From Cycas panzhihuaensis (lineage: Eukaryota > Cycadophyta), in contig CM041465.1 of assembly GCA_023213395.1 (NCBI GenBank), forward strand, positions 125,991,741 to 126,055,740: DNA of 64,000 nucleotides, given 5' to 3'. The notes under the pieces were generated by a model. The model made no database searches. It was not told where the DNA came from and saw only the letters and a program-made list of their open reading frames with translations. Positions 23,540-35,849 of this stretch are shown in pieces. The translations under genes were made by a program, and so were the position numbers. Within the stretch, counting starts at the first letter, position 1. Every line of letters begins with the position of its first letter.

Positions 23540-24480
23540 AGAGAATGAACCACAAGAATCACAAGCAAAAAAATAAGTATTCTTAAAAGCACTTGAAGAT
23601 AAGAGTGATGGAATCAAGATTGACATTCTAGACTACTATGGAAGTTTAAAATCAGAGGAGTTAGTAGATTGGCTAAATGCCATGGAAAAGTTCTTTGAAT
23701 GGAAGAGAATGACCAAAGAAAACATGGTAAAGTTTATATACACAAACTTTAAAAGACATGCAACTATTTAGTGGGATTGCTTGCAAAAGGAGAGGGTAAA
23801 GAAAGGCAAAAAAAATATCAAAACATTGACCAAAATGCTCAAAAAGTTGAAAGAGAAGTTTCTACCAACTGACTATTCTCAAAACCTCTTTAGAAAGTTC
23901 CATAACTTAAAGCAGAAAGAAATGATAGTACAAGGTTATATAGATGAGTTCTATAAGCTTTCCATTGATGTGGAGCATGAGAAAATTGGTGAGCAAGTTG
24001 CTACAAGATATGTAAATGGTTTAAAGTTTTCAATTCAAGATGAACTTAGCATGCATAGAGTTAATGGCATGGGAGTTGCATATCAATTAGTATAGAAGGT
24101 CGAATAGAAGCAAAATAGGCATACTACTTGAAAGTGATGTATGATGAGAAAAGGTTCATTACCTTTATACAAAAGTAGAGGAGAAATTCCCTATGTAAGA
24201 GGAGAATCATCTAATATGATGGAAAGATAAGAAGTCAAGAGGCAGGGTGAAATGTAAGGAGGGTAAGGAGCTAAGAACCAACTCAGGGGAAGAGGATTTC
24301 AAGAAGCCCAACGAGGTAATGGTTTTGGTGGTGGAAGAGGATGGAGGAGACCTTTTATTTGTTTTAGATGTGGGGAAGGACATAGGGCATTTAAATGTCC
24401 TTGTCACCATAAGGAATAATCAAGAAGGTAAGAAGACCATTCAAGGATAAACCTGGCCCAAAATAAAGATGATAATAAAG
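23540..24480 (+). pseudogene. Gypsy F gag with zinc knuckle, decayed
   Basis: Translation in shifting frames gives the gypsy gag core: YYGSLKSEELVDWLNAMEKF (about 23635-23690), a stop near 23770, then the frame 23781-24095 with EKFLPTDYSQNLFRKFHNLK and the usual YIDEFYKLS helix. Near 24346-24412 the codons give ICFRCGEGHRAFKCP, a zinc knuckle one residue short of CX2CX4HX4C, probably from a 3-base loss. The gag is cut from its protease by the E1 insertion at 24514. The sequence from 23175 to 23540 is its leader and shows no other feature. Confidence 0.82.
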
Positions 24481-24513
24481 GAGTCATAATAAATGAAGCT
24501 AAGAGCTTAATGG

Positions 24514-24825
24514 TGAAGGAAGGATGGATCTAGAGAATAAACCACTCATATGCACACAATGGTAATAAAGAATGAAAATGAGATAAAACAAGATATGAGA
24601 GCAAAGATTGGAGGTGAGAATGAATAATGACTCCCTTCCCAAGATTTTACCTTTTATTATTGAGGATGAGAATTAGGGTTAGAATTTTCCTGCCTAATGA
24701 CATGAACCTAAAATTACATCTAAATGTACATAAAGCACATTTTAGTAAGAGACTAATGCTAATAATATATCCTAAGGTCACTTAATTAGTCTACATAAAT
24801 AACCTTAATACATTAACCTCTTTCA
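24514..24825 (-). repeat. 3' LTR of copia E1 (312 bp)
   Basis: On the minus strand it starts TGAAAGAGGTTAATG after the purine tract GGAGAGGG and ends CCTTCCTTCA. It matches 10804-11113. Confidence 0.85.
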
Positions 24826-24829
24826 ACCC

Positions 24830-27800
24830 TCTCCTTAATGGTTATTTTGAGAAAATCTATTCTATGAAGTATTTATTTGAGCCTCATTATCATATTAAAA
24901 TTCTAAATGACACTTTTGTGGAAAAACCTTCATGGAAAAAAAAAAAAATCCATAAACTTTTTAAGATCTATAGCCTCTTTTATAAATCAAAATGGCTAAG
25001 ATGGCTCTTTGATGTAGCCTGATAGCCAAGTAGCTTAAATGTGTAGCTTGATTTGTTGAGTCTCCATATACCGTTTAATCATTCCCTATGTCGTTTTAGG
25101 TTTTCACAGGTTTCAATTTTCCAAAACTAGCACAACCCTTATCCTTTCGTGCCCACATGGGATTTTCACAAATAGGATAAAGTAGAGACTTACTCTTATT
25201 CTTCCATGCCCACAAGGGGTTTCTAAGAATAGAATAGAGTATGATGATCTTATTTCTAACTTCTTTGATCAGTTGAATATGGAGGCCCTAAGGCCAAGCT
25301 ACTTTTAAAACTATTTAAACTTCATCTTTTGTAGTAGTTTGGTGAAGATATCAGCCACTTGATCTACTGTGGGGTAGTATTCCAGTTGAATTGTGTTGTC
25401 ATGAATAAGTTCTCTAATCCTGTGGACTTCTGTACTTATGTGTTTGGTATGATCATAAAATACAAGATTTTTTGCCATATGGATTACTAATTGATTATCC
25501 ACACAAAAGTTGGTAGGACTTGTTTAGATGATATTCAATATTTCCAATAATTTTCTAAGCCATATCACCTCTTTATTAGTCTCAGAAGCAACAATGTATT
25601 CAGCTTCAGCAATTAAATCAATAACTATCTTCTACTATCTAGATCTCTATGATATTGGTGATATTCCAAGAAATATTACATACCTAGACATAGATCTTTC
25701 TATATCTTTATCTCCTGCAAAGTCTAAGTCTGTCTATGCAGAAAGATTAAATTCATTATTAGGTTCATACAACAAACCAACTTTACCAGTTGTCTTTAGG
25801 TATTTTAGCACTCGAACTACAACCTGATAGTGATTCTAGTTAGGACTTGTCATAAGTCGTACAACAATGCTAATAGAGTGTGCAATATCTAGCCTTATAT
25901 TGGTAGCATAGATGAGACTACCTACAAGTTTTTTATAGAATATTGCATCTACCTCTCTAGTATCACCATTAGCTGAGAGTTTGGTAATAAGATCTATAAG
26001 TAAAGCCACAGGTCAAATATCTTTTAATTGAAACTTAGTTAGAAGATCGTTGATATATTTTTCTTGGAAAAGGAAAAAATTACTATTCTTTTGTGTTACT
26101 TCAATTCCCAAGTAATATTTCATCAAACTGAGGTCAAACAATTTAAACATTTTACCAAGGTCCTTTTTTAGTTGGCTTATTACCTATTCACTATTACCCG
26201 TTACTAGCATATCATCCACAAAGATTATGAGATAAGTGACTTTGTTCTTTTGGCACTTGATGAATAGTGTTGTATCAATATCTTAGTAGTCACAAACCTC
26301 GTATCTAAGTTACCTAATTCTTTCAGACAACTTGGCAAACCAAGTATGAAGGACTTGTTTAAGGCCATACAAGGACTCTGTGAGCTCGCAAACCTTATGC
26401 TCTTGACCTTCAATCTCATATCCTTCTGGCTAAGCTACATAAATTTCTTCTTCAAGATCCCCATTAAGAAACATGGTCTTAATATCGAGATGGTGGATTT
26501 TCCAACCATATTGAGCATCCAAAGCCATAAGAGTTATAATTGTAGACTACTTAGTTGTAGGTGCAAAGACTTCAGTGTAGTTAATACCTTCCCTTTGTAT
26601 GAATCCTTTAACTACCAACCTCACCCTATGCTTTTCAAGGCTGTCGTCTAATCTATATTTATTTTTGAACATCCATTTATTTTGAACTACCTTTCTACGA
26701 TGTGGTAGATCAACAAACTCCCATATACCATTTTTTATGAGAGATTGGTATTATTCATTTATTGCATTTCTCCAAATTATATGTTTTATAGCTTCTTGGT
26801 ATGAGAGATATTCTTCATTAAGAGTAAGGTGCAGTTCTACCAATTTAAGCTTAGTATATAATGGTTCTTGCATCCTTGCTCTATGGGCACTTCGAGTGCT
26901 AGTTTTACCCATCCCATCTGGTCGTATATCCTTATTGAGCCGACAGGCTTCATAAGATCCTTGAATTAGGAATAAGGTCCTCATTTCCTCAACTTCTTGG
27001 TTCTCATCATTAAAATGATCATTTTTTAAGGAGGATATTGATGTGCCTAAGGAAGATGGTCCTTCTACCACTGTTTTTACTTTGCCAATTGAAGGTAGAG
27101 AGGATGATTCTTCTATAATGACTTTGCCTTTATCAACTCTACTATCTTCAAAGGATGGTGTTAGATGTGCACTCATTGGTTTAGAGTCGCAACTTATATC
27201 CTCTGAGGTTCTATTGTCAACTTTCAATATTTGGAGTAATTTATGTGTGTCCTCCTCCTAAATTTTGGAATCTGAACATCATACTTAATAACATCATTGT
27301 GGCAGCATGAGGGTATTTTGGAGTCTAGTCTAAGCAACTGATCCTCTGTCTCTGCAAAGACAACATCTCTAGTAATGATGATTTTTCATTGTAAAGGTAT
27401 AAAGACCTTATACCCTTTCTTGTCCATAGGGTATCCGACAAATATATCTTTAAGTGCCCTTGGCTGAAGTTTATTTTAATCTGCATCCAGAATGTGGGCA
27501 TAGTATGTAGAGCCAAAAATTTTAAAGTAGTGAACAATGGGGGCTTGTCTTGACCACTTTTTATTAGGCGATTGTCCTTCCTTTGGTGGGCTAATAATAT
27601 TGATACAAAAATGATTGTCTAGATCACTTGAGCTCATAGGTAAGTAGGTACATTTTTGTATATTAACATGGCTCTAACTATGTTCATGATTGTCCTATTC
27701 ATATGCTCGGTAACTCTATTTTATTGTGGGGTACCTACTACTATTATTTAATGTTTGATGCCATTGTCTTAAAGGTAGCTTTCAAACTCATATCAGGTAT

Positions 27801-28600
27801 ATTCGCTACCATTATCAATTGAAAAATATTTGAGTTGATAACCTGACTCTTTTTTAGTGCAGGCTTTGAATTCATTAATTACATAGAAGGCTTCATCTTT
27901 CTTGTGTAGAAAAGCTACCCATACTTTCCTAGTGAAATCATCAATAAAAGAGATATAATATAACTTGCTCTTCAGTGAAGGAATGGGCATTGGCTTACAT
28001 AAATCAAAGTGTACCAATTATAAAGGATGACTCGATTTCCACTAACTTTTGAAAAATGGTTGTCAATGAGATTTTACAATGATACAAGCTTTACACTTAA
28101 AGAGCTTGGAAGAGAACTTTGGAAGACTTGGAAGAGTGTTATAAAGATCTCTAAGTCTATCAATGTGAACATGGCCTATGTGAGTATGCCAAAGAGCTTT
28201 TGGTGACAATGTTGGGTGGGTTAGAATGGTGTTAAATATAAATTCTTCATCGGCATAAGGGCTTTAGGCACAATGGGCTTTATAAGATAGAGTCATTTAG
28301 TTGAAAGAGTTTACTAGTGAGATGTCCAATCAAGACCACTTGATCAATTAGGGGGTGAATGACCTGAAGAGTTTGGTCATTTATAATTACACTCAGATTA
28401 AATTCACGAGAGATAAGTGTGGATAAGGAAAGTACGTTTTGTTTGAGATTGGATATGTATAACACATCAAGCAATGTAAAATCTCTTAAGCCTAGGAGTT
28501 TTAAGTAAATGTTACCAATTCCTTCAACAAGTTGTTGTGATTTATTTACTATGTGAACAACTCCTTAAATATTTGAGTCAAATGTTTATATCTATGATCC
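24830..28600 (-). pseudogene. Copia E1 pol, decayed
   Basis: Read on the minus strand from 28600 downward: a protease end and pre-integrase block (MLDVLYISNLKQNVLSLS, 28474-28420), integrase core (28017-27793, FIDDFTRKVWVAFLHKK and a DNGSEYT third block), post-integrase (27537-27325), a linker with a Ser-rich region (27227-26990), RT start (26920-26760), RT active box as IIFVDDMLVTG near 26230-26200, and RNase H to 25311, ending HTKHISTEVHRIRELI and VADIFTKLL. Many stops and shifts break it; gag is missing. A close second copy of the RT-integrase part is at 42583-44473 (about 5 percent different over 145 bases). Confidence 0.85.
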
Positions 28601-28663
28601 AATGTCCATCGGTTGAAGCAACGCTATTTACAATTCTAATAGGACTTGGCATTAGTGAAGAGA

Positions 28664-28912
28664 AAATAGATGAAATAAGATATGAGAGAAAAGCTTAAAG
28701 GTAAAAATGAATAATGACTCCCTTCTTGAGATTTTGTCTTTTATTATTGAGGGTAAACGTTAGGGTTAGGATTTTCTCACCTAATGATATGAATCCGAAA
28801 TTACATCTAAATGCGTATAAATCATATTTCAGTAAGAGACTAATACTAACAATATATCATAAGGTTACTTAATTTATCTACACAAATGACCTTGATATAT
28901 TAACCTCTTTCA
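28664..28912 (-). repeat. Partial 5' LTR of copia E1
   Basis: It matches LTR E from the TGAAAGAGG end (28912) down to about 28664; the last 60 bases toward the primer site are lost, together with primer site and gag. Confidence 0.8.
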
Positions 28913-31912
28913 AATACTTCAAAGAACTATGATAGCACCTAGGTAATGACCCATACAAGATAAAGGAAGGACAAAGATGGATGGTGATTTATGGTTATGA
29001 AATAATATTTTTAGGATAAGATCTATTGCAGGAGGAAAGGTATGCAAAGTTATAATTGATGGTGGTAGTTGTGAGAATATGATCTCTATTAGGGTTATCA
29101 CCCCACTCCTACCTTTTGTACATGTGAACACACACATATTAAGGTAAGTTAGGTAAGGTTAAGTTTAACTTAAGTAGGTTTCTCTCCTCCCTCACAATTA
29201 TATATTTCTAGGGTGAAAAATCTTGGTGTCTTTAGACACCACCAACTATTGGAGATCTATTGTACTCTTTTAAGATGGATTGAATAATATTGATATTTAC
29301 TTATATTTTTTTATGATGGATTAGTGTATGAATATCTATTTTGCTCTACACTCCTTATATTTTTTCCAACATTTAGTATCAAAGTTGTGATCATTTTCTC
29401 AATATTTGGTATTAAAGCTATAATATTTTTTCCAACATTTGGTATCAGAGCTATGATATTTTTTCCAACAATCTCTAATAAAATGGTTAAAAAATTATAA
29501 TTAAGTTGTGAATAACATCCACATCCATGTCGTATTTCTTGGTTCAAGAAAGAAAATGAGGTGATTGTTAACAAAAGATTCTTAGTTAAATTTAGCTTTG
29601 ATAAATCATATCAGAACGAGATATGGTGTGACATGATCTCGATAGATACATGCCATTTATTATTAGGGAGACTATAATAGTACGATAGGAATGCCTTTCA
29701 TGATGGTGAGAATAATACTTATACATTCTGGAAGAATGGCATCGAAATAAAGTTATTACCACTTAAGGAAGGAGGACATGTAGAAAGCATATTGACTACT
29801 AAAGAATTTATGAAACATGTGCGAAATGCTGGGACTTATTATGCCTTTATGGTAAGATAAATAAACGAGGATAACACATAGATACCGGGTGAGGTAGTAG
29901 GGTTATTAGAGGAGTATAATGATATTATGTCAGATGAGCTACCTGATGGATTAACACCAATGAGAGATATTAAATACCAAATTGACCTAATCCCAGGGTC
30001 AAGCTTACCAAACCAGGTGGCTTATTAGTTAAGCCTAATGGAGAATGAGGAGTTAAATTGATAATTCAATGAATTGGTGTAGAAGGGAATGGTTAGAGAA
30101 AGCTTGAGTCCCTGTGCAGTTCTAACATTGGTAACTCTAAAGAAAGATACCTCATGGAAAATATGTATTAATTCTAGAGCGAACAATAAAAATAATAATT
30201 AAATATCAATTTCTTATATCTCGTATGGATGATATGCTAGATGTATTAGTAGGTGCTTCCTACTTTACAAAGATTGACCTCAAGAGTGGGTATCATCAGA
30301 TTCAAATTTATGAAGGGGATGAGTGGAAGAGAACCTTTAAGATGAGGGACGAATTCTATGAATGGCTAGTCATACCATTCGAAATATTAAATGCCCTAAG
30401 CATGTTCATGAGATTGATGAATATTGTGTTGTAACCATTCATTAGTAAATTTATAGTTGTGTATTTTGATGACATTATTATTTTTAGTAAGACAAAGGAG
30501 GAGCACTTAATGCACTTAAGGATGGTACTTGACGTGTTAAGGAGAGAAAAGTTATATGCAAATATAAAGAAGTGTAAGTTTATGTAAGGGAGACTAATGT
30601 TTCTAAGCTTTGTGATTTCATAAGAGGGATTCCATATGGATGAGGAGAAGATTAGGGCAATTATTGATTGGCCAACACTTAAGACTATGATAGAGGTAAG
30701 AAGTTTTCACGATTTGGCTCAATTTTATAGAAAGTTCATTAGAAACTTTAGTGGGATTATTGCACCCTTAATAGACTATATGAAGGGAAAGGAGTTGACA
30801 TGGACTAAGGAAGAAGAGAATAGCTTCAAACTCTTAAAGAAAAAGGTAGGTGAGGCACCAATCCTCACACTACCAAATTTTAAAAAAGTATTTGAGGTCG
30901 ATTATGGTGCTTCATATATTTCACATGTTGCAGTGCTTAGTCAAGAAGAAAGACTTATAGCATTTTATAGTGAGAAGCTTAATGAGGCAAGAAGAATGTA
31001 TTCAACCTATGACTTAGAATTTTATACAATTGTCCAATCTTTAAAGTATAAGAGGCATTACCTCATACCTATGGAATTTGTCCTATTCACTGATCATTAA
31101 GGCTTGAGATATATAAATACTAAAAGGAAATTAAATACTAGACATGTTAAGTGGGTATCTTATCTTCAAAGCTTTATAATTATTTTAAAGAATGAATTGG
31201 GCAAATAGAACCATGTTACTAATGCATTGAGTAAGCGAGTAGCATTATTTACAACCATAACAAATAAGGTGATAGTATTCGAACCTATTAAGGATTTATA
31301 CGACTTAGACCCTAACTTTGGAGCAATTTCTAAGAACTATAAGAATCCTCCAATTAAGGGAGGCAATTCTTCCTATGATGATTACGTTGTGTAACATGGC
31401 TACTTATTTAAAAATAGATAATTGGGTATCCTAGTGGGCTCCATAAGAGAGAACATTATACAAGATTTACATAGTGAAGGTCTTGTAGGACATTTTGATC
31501 GAAATAACACCATAGTTCTAGTAGAAGAAAAATATATTTAGCCTCGAGTAAAGGGTGATGTGGCAAGATTTATGGCATGTTATAGAATATGCCAAATGGC
31601 TAAGGGACATGCACAAAATATTAACTTATATATGCCCTTACTAGTACTTGAGTGACCATGGATAAACTTAAGCATGAATTTTATATTGGGATTACCACAT
31701 ACAAAAAGAGGTAATAATTCAAAATTTATTATCATTGTTTACTTTTAAAAATGGTTCATTTTATTGCATGCAAGAAGATAAATGATGTTGTTAGAATAAC
31801 ATATTTATTATTTAAAGAGGTTATAAGGTTGCATGGCATTCCTAAGATTATCACTTTAGATCAGGACACAAAGTTTTTCAACTATTTCTGGAAGACTCTA
31901 TAGAAGAAGTTT
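28913..31912 (+). pseudogene. Gypsy F pol: protease, RT, RNase H, integrase (broken)
   Basis: After E1 the plus-strand frame resumes with protease GGKVCKVIIDGGSCENMIS (about 29030-29090), then the G insertion (29098-29470), then protease end (CDMISIDTCHLLLG near 29615-29665). RT follows: [20 protein letters not shown] (30225-30284), KSGYHQIQI, and the active box VVYFDDIIIFS near 30457-30490. RNase H (EVDYGASYISHV, 30895-30930; LFTDH near 31085) leads to the integrase zinc region (31440-31640) and the core (MNFILGLPHTKRGNN near 31675-31710). It stops inside the core near FWKTL (31890-31912), where repeat H begins in reverse. Order RT-RNase H-integrase defines Ty3/gypsy. Stops are frequent (30433, 31099, 31395 and others). 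Confidence 0.88.
29098..29470 (+). mobile_element. Solo-like LTR G with repeated primer sites, inserted in gypsy F protease
   Basis: The insertion matches LTR G at 48713-49045 and is flanked by ATCTCT on both sides (29092-29097 and 29471-29476), a clear target-site duplication. After the LTR end (TTTTTTCCAACA) come about three units of 35 bp, each with a primer-site-like motif: TTAGTATCAAAG, TTGGTATTAAAG and TTGGTATCAGAGC, closing with another TTTTTTCCAACA. It interrupts the protease right after ENMIS. The 5' start is worn (ATTAGGG for TGTTGGGG). Confidence 0.85.
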
Positions 31913-32721
31913 GCATGGTAAACTAACACCCACTAGCTAACTACATGTTGAAGAATCTGAGAGACAAAACATCTCCAAAAATATACTTGTAAATTCTAAT
32001 CTTGCTCTATGCTAATCATATCTTTTGGTAATTTTCATATTTGTATTAAGTTTCTAAGTTCTGTAGCTTTGAAAAACCTCTCACATCATGTTCAATAAGA
32101 TCCCAGAACTAATTTAAAGGTCGAAGCCCTCAAATCCTGTCTCCTAATATAAGAAATTTTTAGTTAACGTCTTCACCCTATCTTATTCTTTAGGAAGAAA
32201 TTATCTCATTATAATGATGTTTATTAGTTTTATCTCTTCTTATCTCTTACTTCTATGGGTATAAATGTCTTTTATAATGCTATTATTTTTTTACTCTCTA
32301 TTTACTTAATTATATTTCAAATAATATTCTTATTTCACATTGTGCTTCTCATCTCTTCCTATGCATTATATTATGTCCCTCTCATAAACCCTTTCTCATA
32401 AAGAACATTTAGCCCTTACCACATATTCATCACTTATAAATCCTTATATATCACCTACAAACTAGGCATTTCTTAGACTTGCTTATCAATCAAATTTCAT
32501 TTAGTTGTCATTATCTATACCATCATCCTCCTTATCCTCAAATCTCCCTTATTGTTTCCTTACCCATCCTCCATTAATCCCTTGTAATGTATGTATGTAT
32601 ATGTGTGTATTAAGGGAGAGGGGTGTGTATAAATTATTTTCATACTTATTAGTTCACAACATAAGATTCAAGGCAAAAATATAATCATACAGACTTTAAG
32701 CAACCTATTAATATTAGATTA
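31907..32721 (-). repeat. Repeat H, reverse copy flanking C2
   Basis: This is the reverse complement of 14474-15287. It starts at AAGTTTGCATGG, of which AAGTTT is shared with the gypsy F integrase it abuts, a microhomology at the junction. Confidence 0.85.
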
Positions 32722-33010
32722 TGTTAGAAAATACAATTGAAGCAAAGAAGGTTGGTAGGATCTTTCACATCAGGCAGATATCAAGCAAAGACAAATCTCA
32801 CAAGACACCAGATTGTCGTGGGAAACCCTTACATGTAAAAACCTACAAATGAATAATAATCACATTATGATAAATTAATGTATTATAAAAGTAGACTTTG
32901 ATCTATATTTATAGATCTAAAGTGCCAAATATAATTATAATTACATCATTTATTTCCCTACACTCGAAAATATACCTCCACATAATTATATATAAAAATA
33001 GGGAGGCCCA
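32722..33010 (-). repeat. 3' LTR of C2, missing its first 60 bp
   Basis: It matches LTR C of C1 but lacks the first part: the purine tract GAGGGGAT runs straight into GGGCCTCCCT on the minus strand. The C1 sequence has GGGGAT-type tracts at both edges of the missing part, so slippage or recombination between them explains the loss. Confidence 0.8.
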
Positions 33011-33818
33011 ATAGATCCCCTCTCAAGGATAACCTTACCCAACCCAATATGCATGAACATCGATGTAGTGATCTTCAACTTGAACTTGGTGAATACGTCC
33101 ACAAGTTGATCTCAACTTGGACAATCTTTAACCTGCATCTTCCCTGATTTGGACGTAATGGTTCCATGCCTCATATGTACTTGATTCTTTAGAAATACTC
33201 CAATAGACCTGCAACCATACAACTCTCTCTACACCTGACACTTTGTCCATTCAACTCATCCATATTCCTCTAACTAAACCAAGAGGTTGAGCCACTTGAG
33301 CCATATGAATGACCTCTTCAAGTCTTCGTTAAGGAACATTGATATGATGTGATATGATATCCAACTATCTGAAGCTACTAAGTAAGGATCAAACGAACCA
33401 ATAAACAATGAGACTGATGCAAATGTCCCATCATACCTTAATCCTTCTTCCTGTTAGAAATCACCTTATAACAAGTCTTCAAATTTTCAAATCAATAAGG
33501 TTCTTTACTTCAATACAACTCTCCATTACGATTCAATACTCACTAGAACGTTGGTGTCTATCTTAAGCTTTAACTGGCCTGTTAATCCTTGATCTTCCAT
33601 CATCCTGTAGGTATTTAACTGTTAATACAACATGGTGTTGTAATACATGTCTCATCATCTAATAGCTCCTCATCATCAATCTGTTATTAGATCCTGCTTC
33701 TGTCTTAAGGATAATGTTAGGCAAACAAACCTCCACACCTATTAAATAACATCACAAAAAAGTGAAGTAATGAAGGATAAAAACCTGTAACTAAATAACA
33801 CTCAGCATTATACATTAA
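33011..33818 (-). pseudogene. C2 coding remnant: copia RNase H end and part of RT
   Basis: On the minus strand it follows C1 13330-14127: the RT start phrase near 33400, the HMAQVAQPLG-type block near 33300, and the RNase H end near 33180-33060. Stops and shifts are the same kind as in C1. It is separated from the rest of C2 (39209 onward) by element D. Confidence 0.7.
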
Positions 33819-33819
33819 T

Positions 33820-34185
33820 AATGAGAGGATATAAGTTAATCTTACAACATAAAATCACATGCAAGAAGCAAGAGGTGATGATACGTCAACAAGACTAAAC
33901 TCTCCAAAATTCTCATTAGAAAATCTCAATGATACAAGTGCATATTTATAAGTTTACATCATAGCTAAACATAGGAGTTGGTTCAACAAACTCCCAACGT
34001 CCCTTTTATTTTGGTGTGCTCAAACTACCTCATAAATAGTTGAGCATCTTTGACTTCTAGAAGTTTGACTAAGAATCTTCTCTCACTAGAATATTCTAGT
34101 ATAGAATATTCCATGTGAGAACTTATTCTAATGAACCTAAAATGAACTTAAATGAAAGCAAATGGAATGTGCATTATTTCTAACA
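33820..34185 (-). repeat. 3' LTR of copia D
   Basis: On the minus strand it starts TGTTAGAAATAATGC after the purine tract TATGGGAGGA, and runs to AATGAG at 33820, six bases short of the partner copy's CTAACA end. By eye it differs from 38844-39209 at only a few positions, so D is a fairly young insertion. Confidence 0.9.
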
Positions 34186-34189
34186 TCCT

Positions 34190-35840
34190 CCCATAATGAT
34201 AAGTTCATTTTCTTTTATAAACATCAATGCTCTCAATCTTTTAAATTTTTCACGACTCAAGGCTTTGGTAAGTAAGTCTGTAATTTGGTCACTCGAACTA
34301 CAATAAACCAATTCGACTACTCCTTTCTCCACTTATTCTCGAATGAAATGATGATGAATTTCCACGTGTTTGCTCCTTGCATGGAAAACTGGATTCTTTG
34401 ATAGCTGGATTGCACCTTGATTATCGCAAAATTATTTAGTAGGTTCATTTTGATCAAGTCCAAAATGGCTAAGAAGTCCTCTAAGCCAAATAACCCAAGT
34501 TGCATTCTTTGACTTTGTATTCAGCTTCAATGGATGATAAAGAAACTATTACTTGTAACTTACTGCTCCATGAGATCATTCCAGAATTGAGTTTAAATGA
34601 ATATCATGATGTAGATCTTCTTGTGTCAGCATCTCCTGCCCAGTTTGAGTCAGTGAAGTCACGTAGTACAAATTCAGAAGATTTCTAAAATAGGAGACCA
34701 AAGCGAATAGTTCCTTGAACATATCTCAGAATGCGTTTTGCTACTTTCCAATGTGATATCGAAGGAGCATTCATATATCTTGATACAATACCAACAGCAT
34801 AGCTCAAATCAGGTATAGTGTTAGTCAAATATATAAGACTACCCACTAGTTGCCTGTATAGAGTGTCATCAACTATTTTTTCATTGCTTTCTTTTACCAA
34901 TTTGAGACCCACTTCCATTGGAGTCGAAATTAGTTTACAGCTTTCCATATGAAAGCGTTTTAACAAATTGTAAGCATACTTTGACTGTAATACAAAGATA
35001 TGACCTTTCTTTTGCCATACTTCCATTCCTAAGTAGAAATGCAATAAACCAAGATCAGTCATATCAAAAGCTTTTGATAGTTACTTTTTGAGTATGTTGA
35101 TCTTTTCAACACTAGATCTAGTCAAAATCAAGTCATCCACTTACAAAGCTACAATTAGGATATCATGATCCTTATCCAACACATACAAGCTATGATCAGA
35201 TTCACATCTAGTGAATCCATGTGAAACAAAATATTCATCAATATGTGAATACCATGCTCTTGGTGCTTGTTTCAGCCCATAAAGAGCTTTCTTTAATTTG
35301 CAGACAAGTTGATCATTTTCTCCTTTTTCAAATCCTTATGGCTGCTTCATGTATACTTCTTCATACAAAATTCCATTTAAGAAGGCATTTTTCACATCCA
35401 TTTGATGAAGTTCCCAATAGGCGAAATGCAAGAGAAATCAGCATCCTTATAGTAGTCATTTTTGCTACAGGTGCAAACGTTTCTTCATAATCAACTCCTT
35501 GTGTTTGAGAGTATCCTTTTGCAACAAGTCGAGCTTTGTATCTTTCTATGGCACCATTAGATTGATACTTGACTCAATATACCCATCTGCAACCAATTAC
35601 CTTTTTACCTAGAGGTATTTTGACAAGATCCCAAGTGTCATTCTTCATAATACTATATTCTTCTTTCATGGCATTTTGCCAATGTGCTACATCTTTAGCT
35701 TCATGAAAGGTTTGTAGCTCTTCAACACTTAAGAGATTTGCCATTAAAGCAAGATTTGTCTTACTTCTTGTTTGAATTCCAGAATCTAGATTTACTTCTC
35801 CAGATTCTTGAATGGTTTGCAAATACCACTTGGGCAATTT
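34190..35840 (-). pseudogene. Copia D reverse transcriptase and RNase H, lightly decayed
   Basis: On the minus strand RT opens near 35837 (EEYSIMKNDTWDLVKIPLGK, then VIGCRWVY), reaches the active box as VDDLILT near 35140-35115 (with a stop where Y is expected), continues MTDLGLLHFYLGMEVW (35062) and ends in RNase H 34500-34200 with the [15 protein letters not shown]-type block. Stops near 35575, 34500 and 34320 and a few shifts disable it. It joins integrase upstream and the purine tract and LTR downstream. Confidence 0.87.
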
Positions 35841-35849
35841 TTTTGAAGA

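Larger units (their letters stand above)
24514..28912 (-). mobile_element. Copia element E1, minus strand, nested in gypsy F
   Basis: A full LTR E (24514-24825) and a partial one (28664-28912) bracket a decayed minus-strand copia pol. The insertion separates the zinc knuckle and protease of gypsy F, whose frames run on the plus strand on both sides. Flanking five bases AATGG (24509-24513) and AATAC (28913-28917) agree at only three positions, a weak target-site duplication. The 5' end of the element (end of LTR, primer site, gag) is deleted, so protease sequence lies almost against the LTR. Confidence 0.85.
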
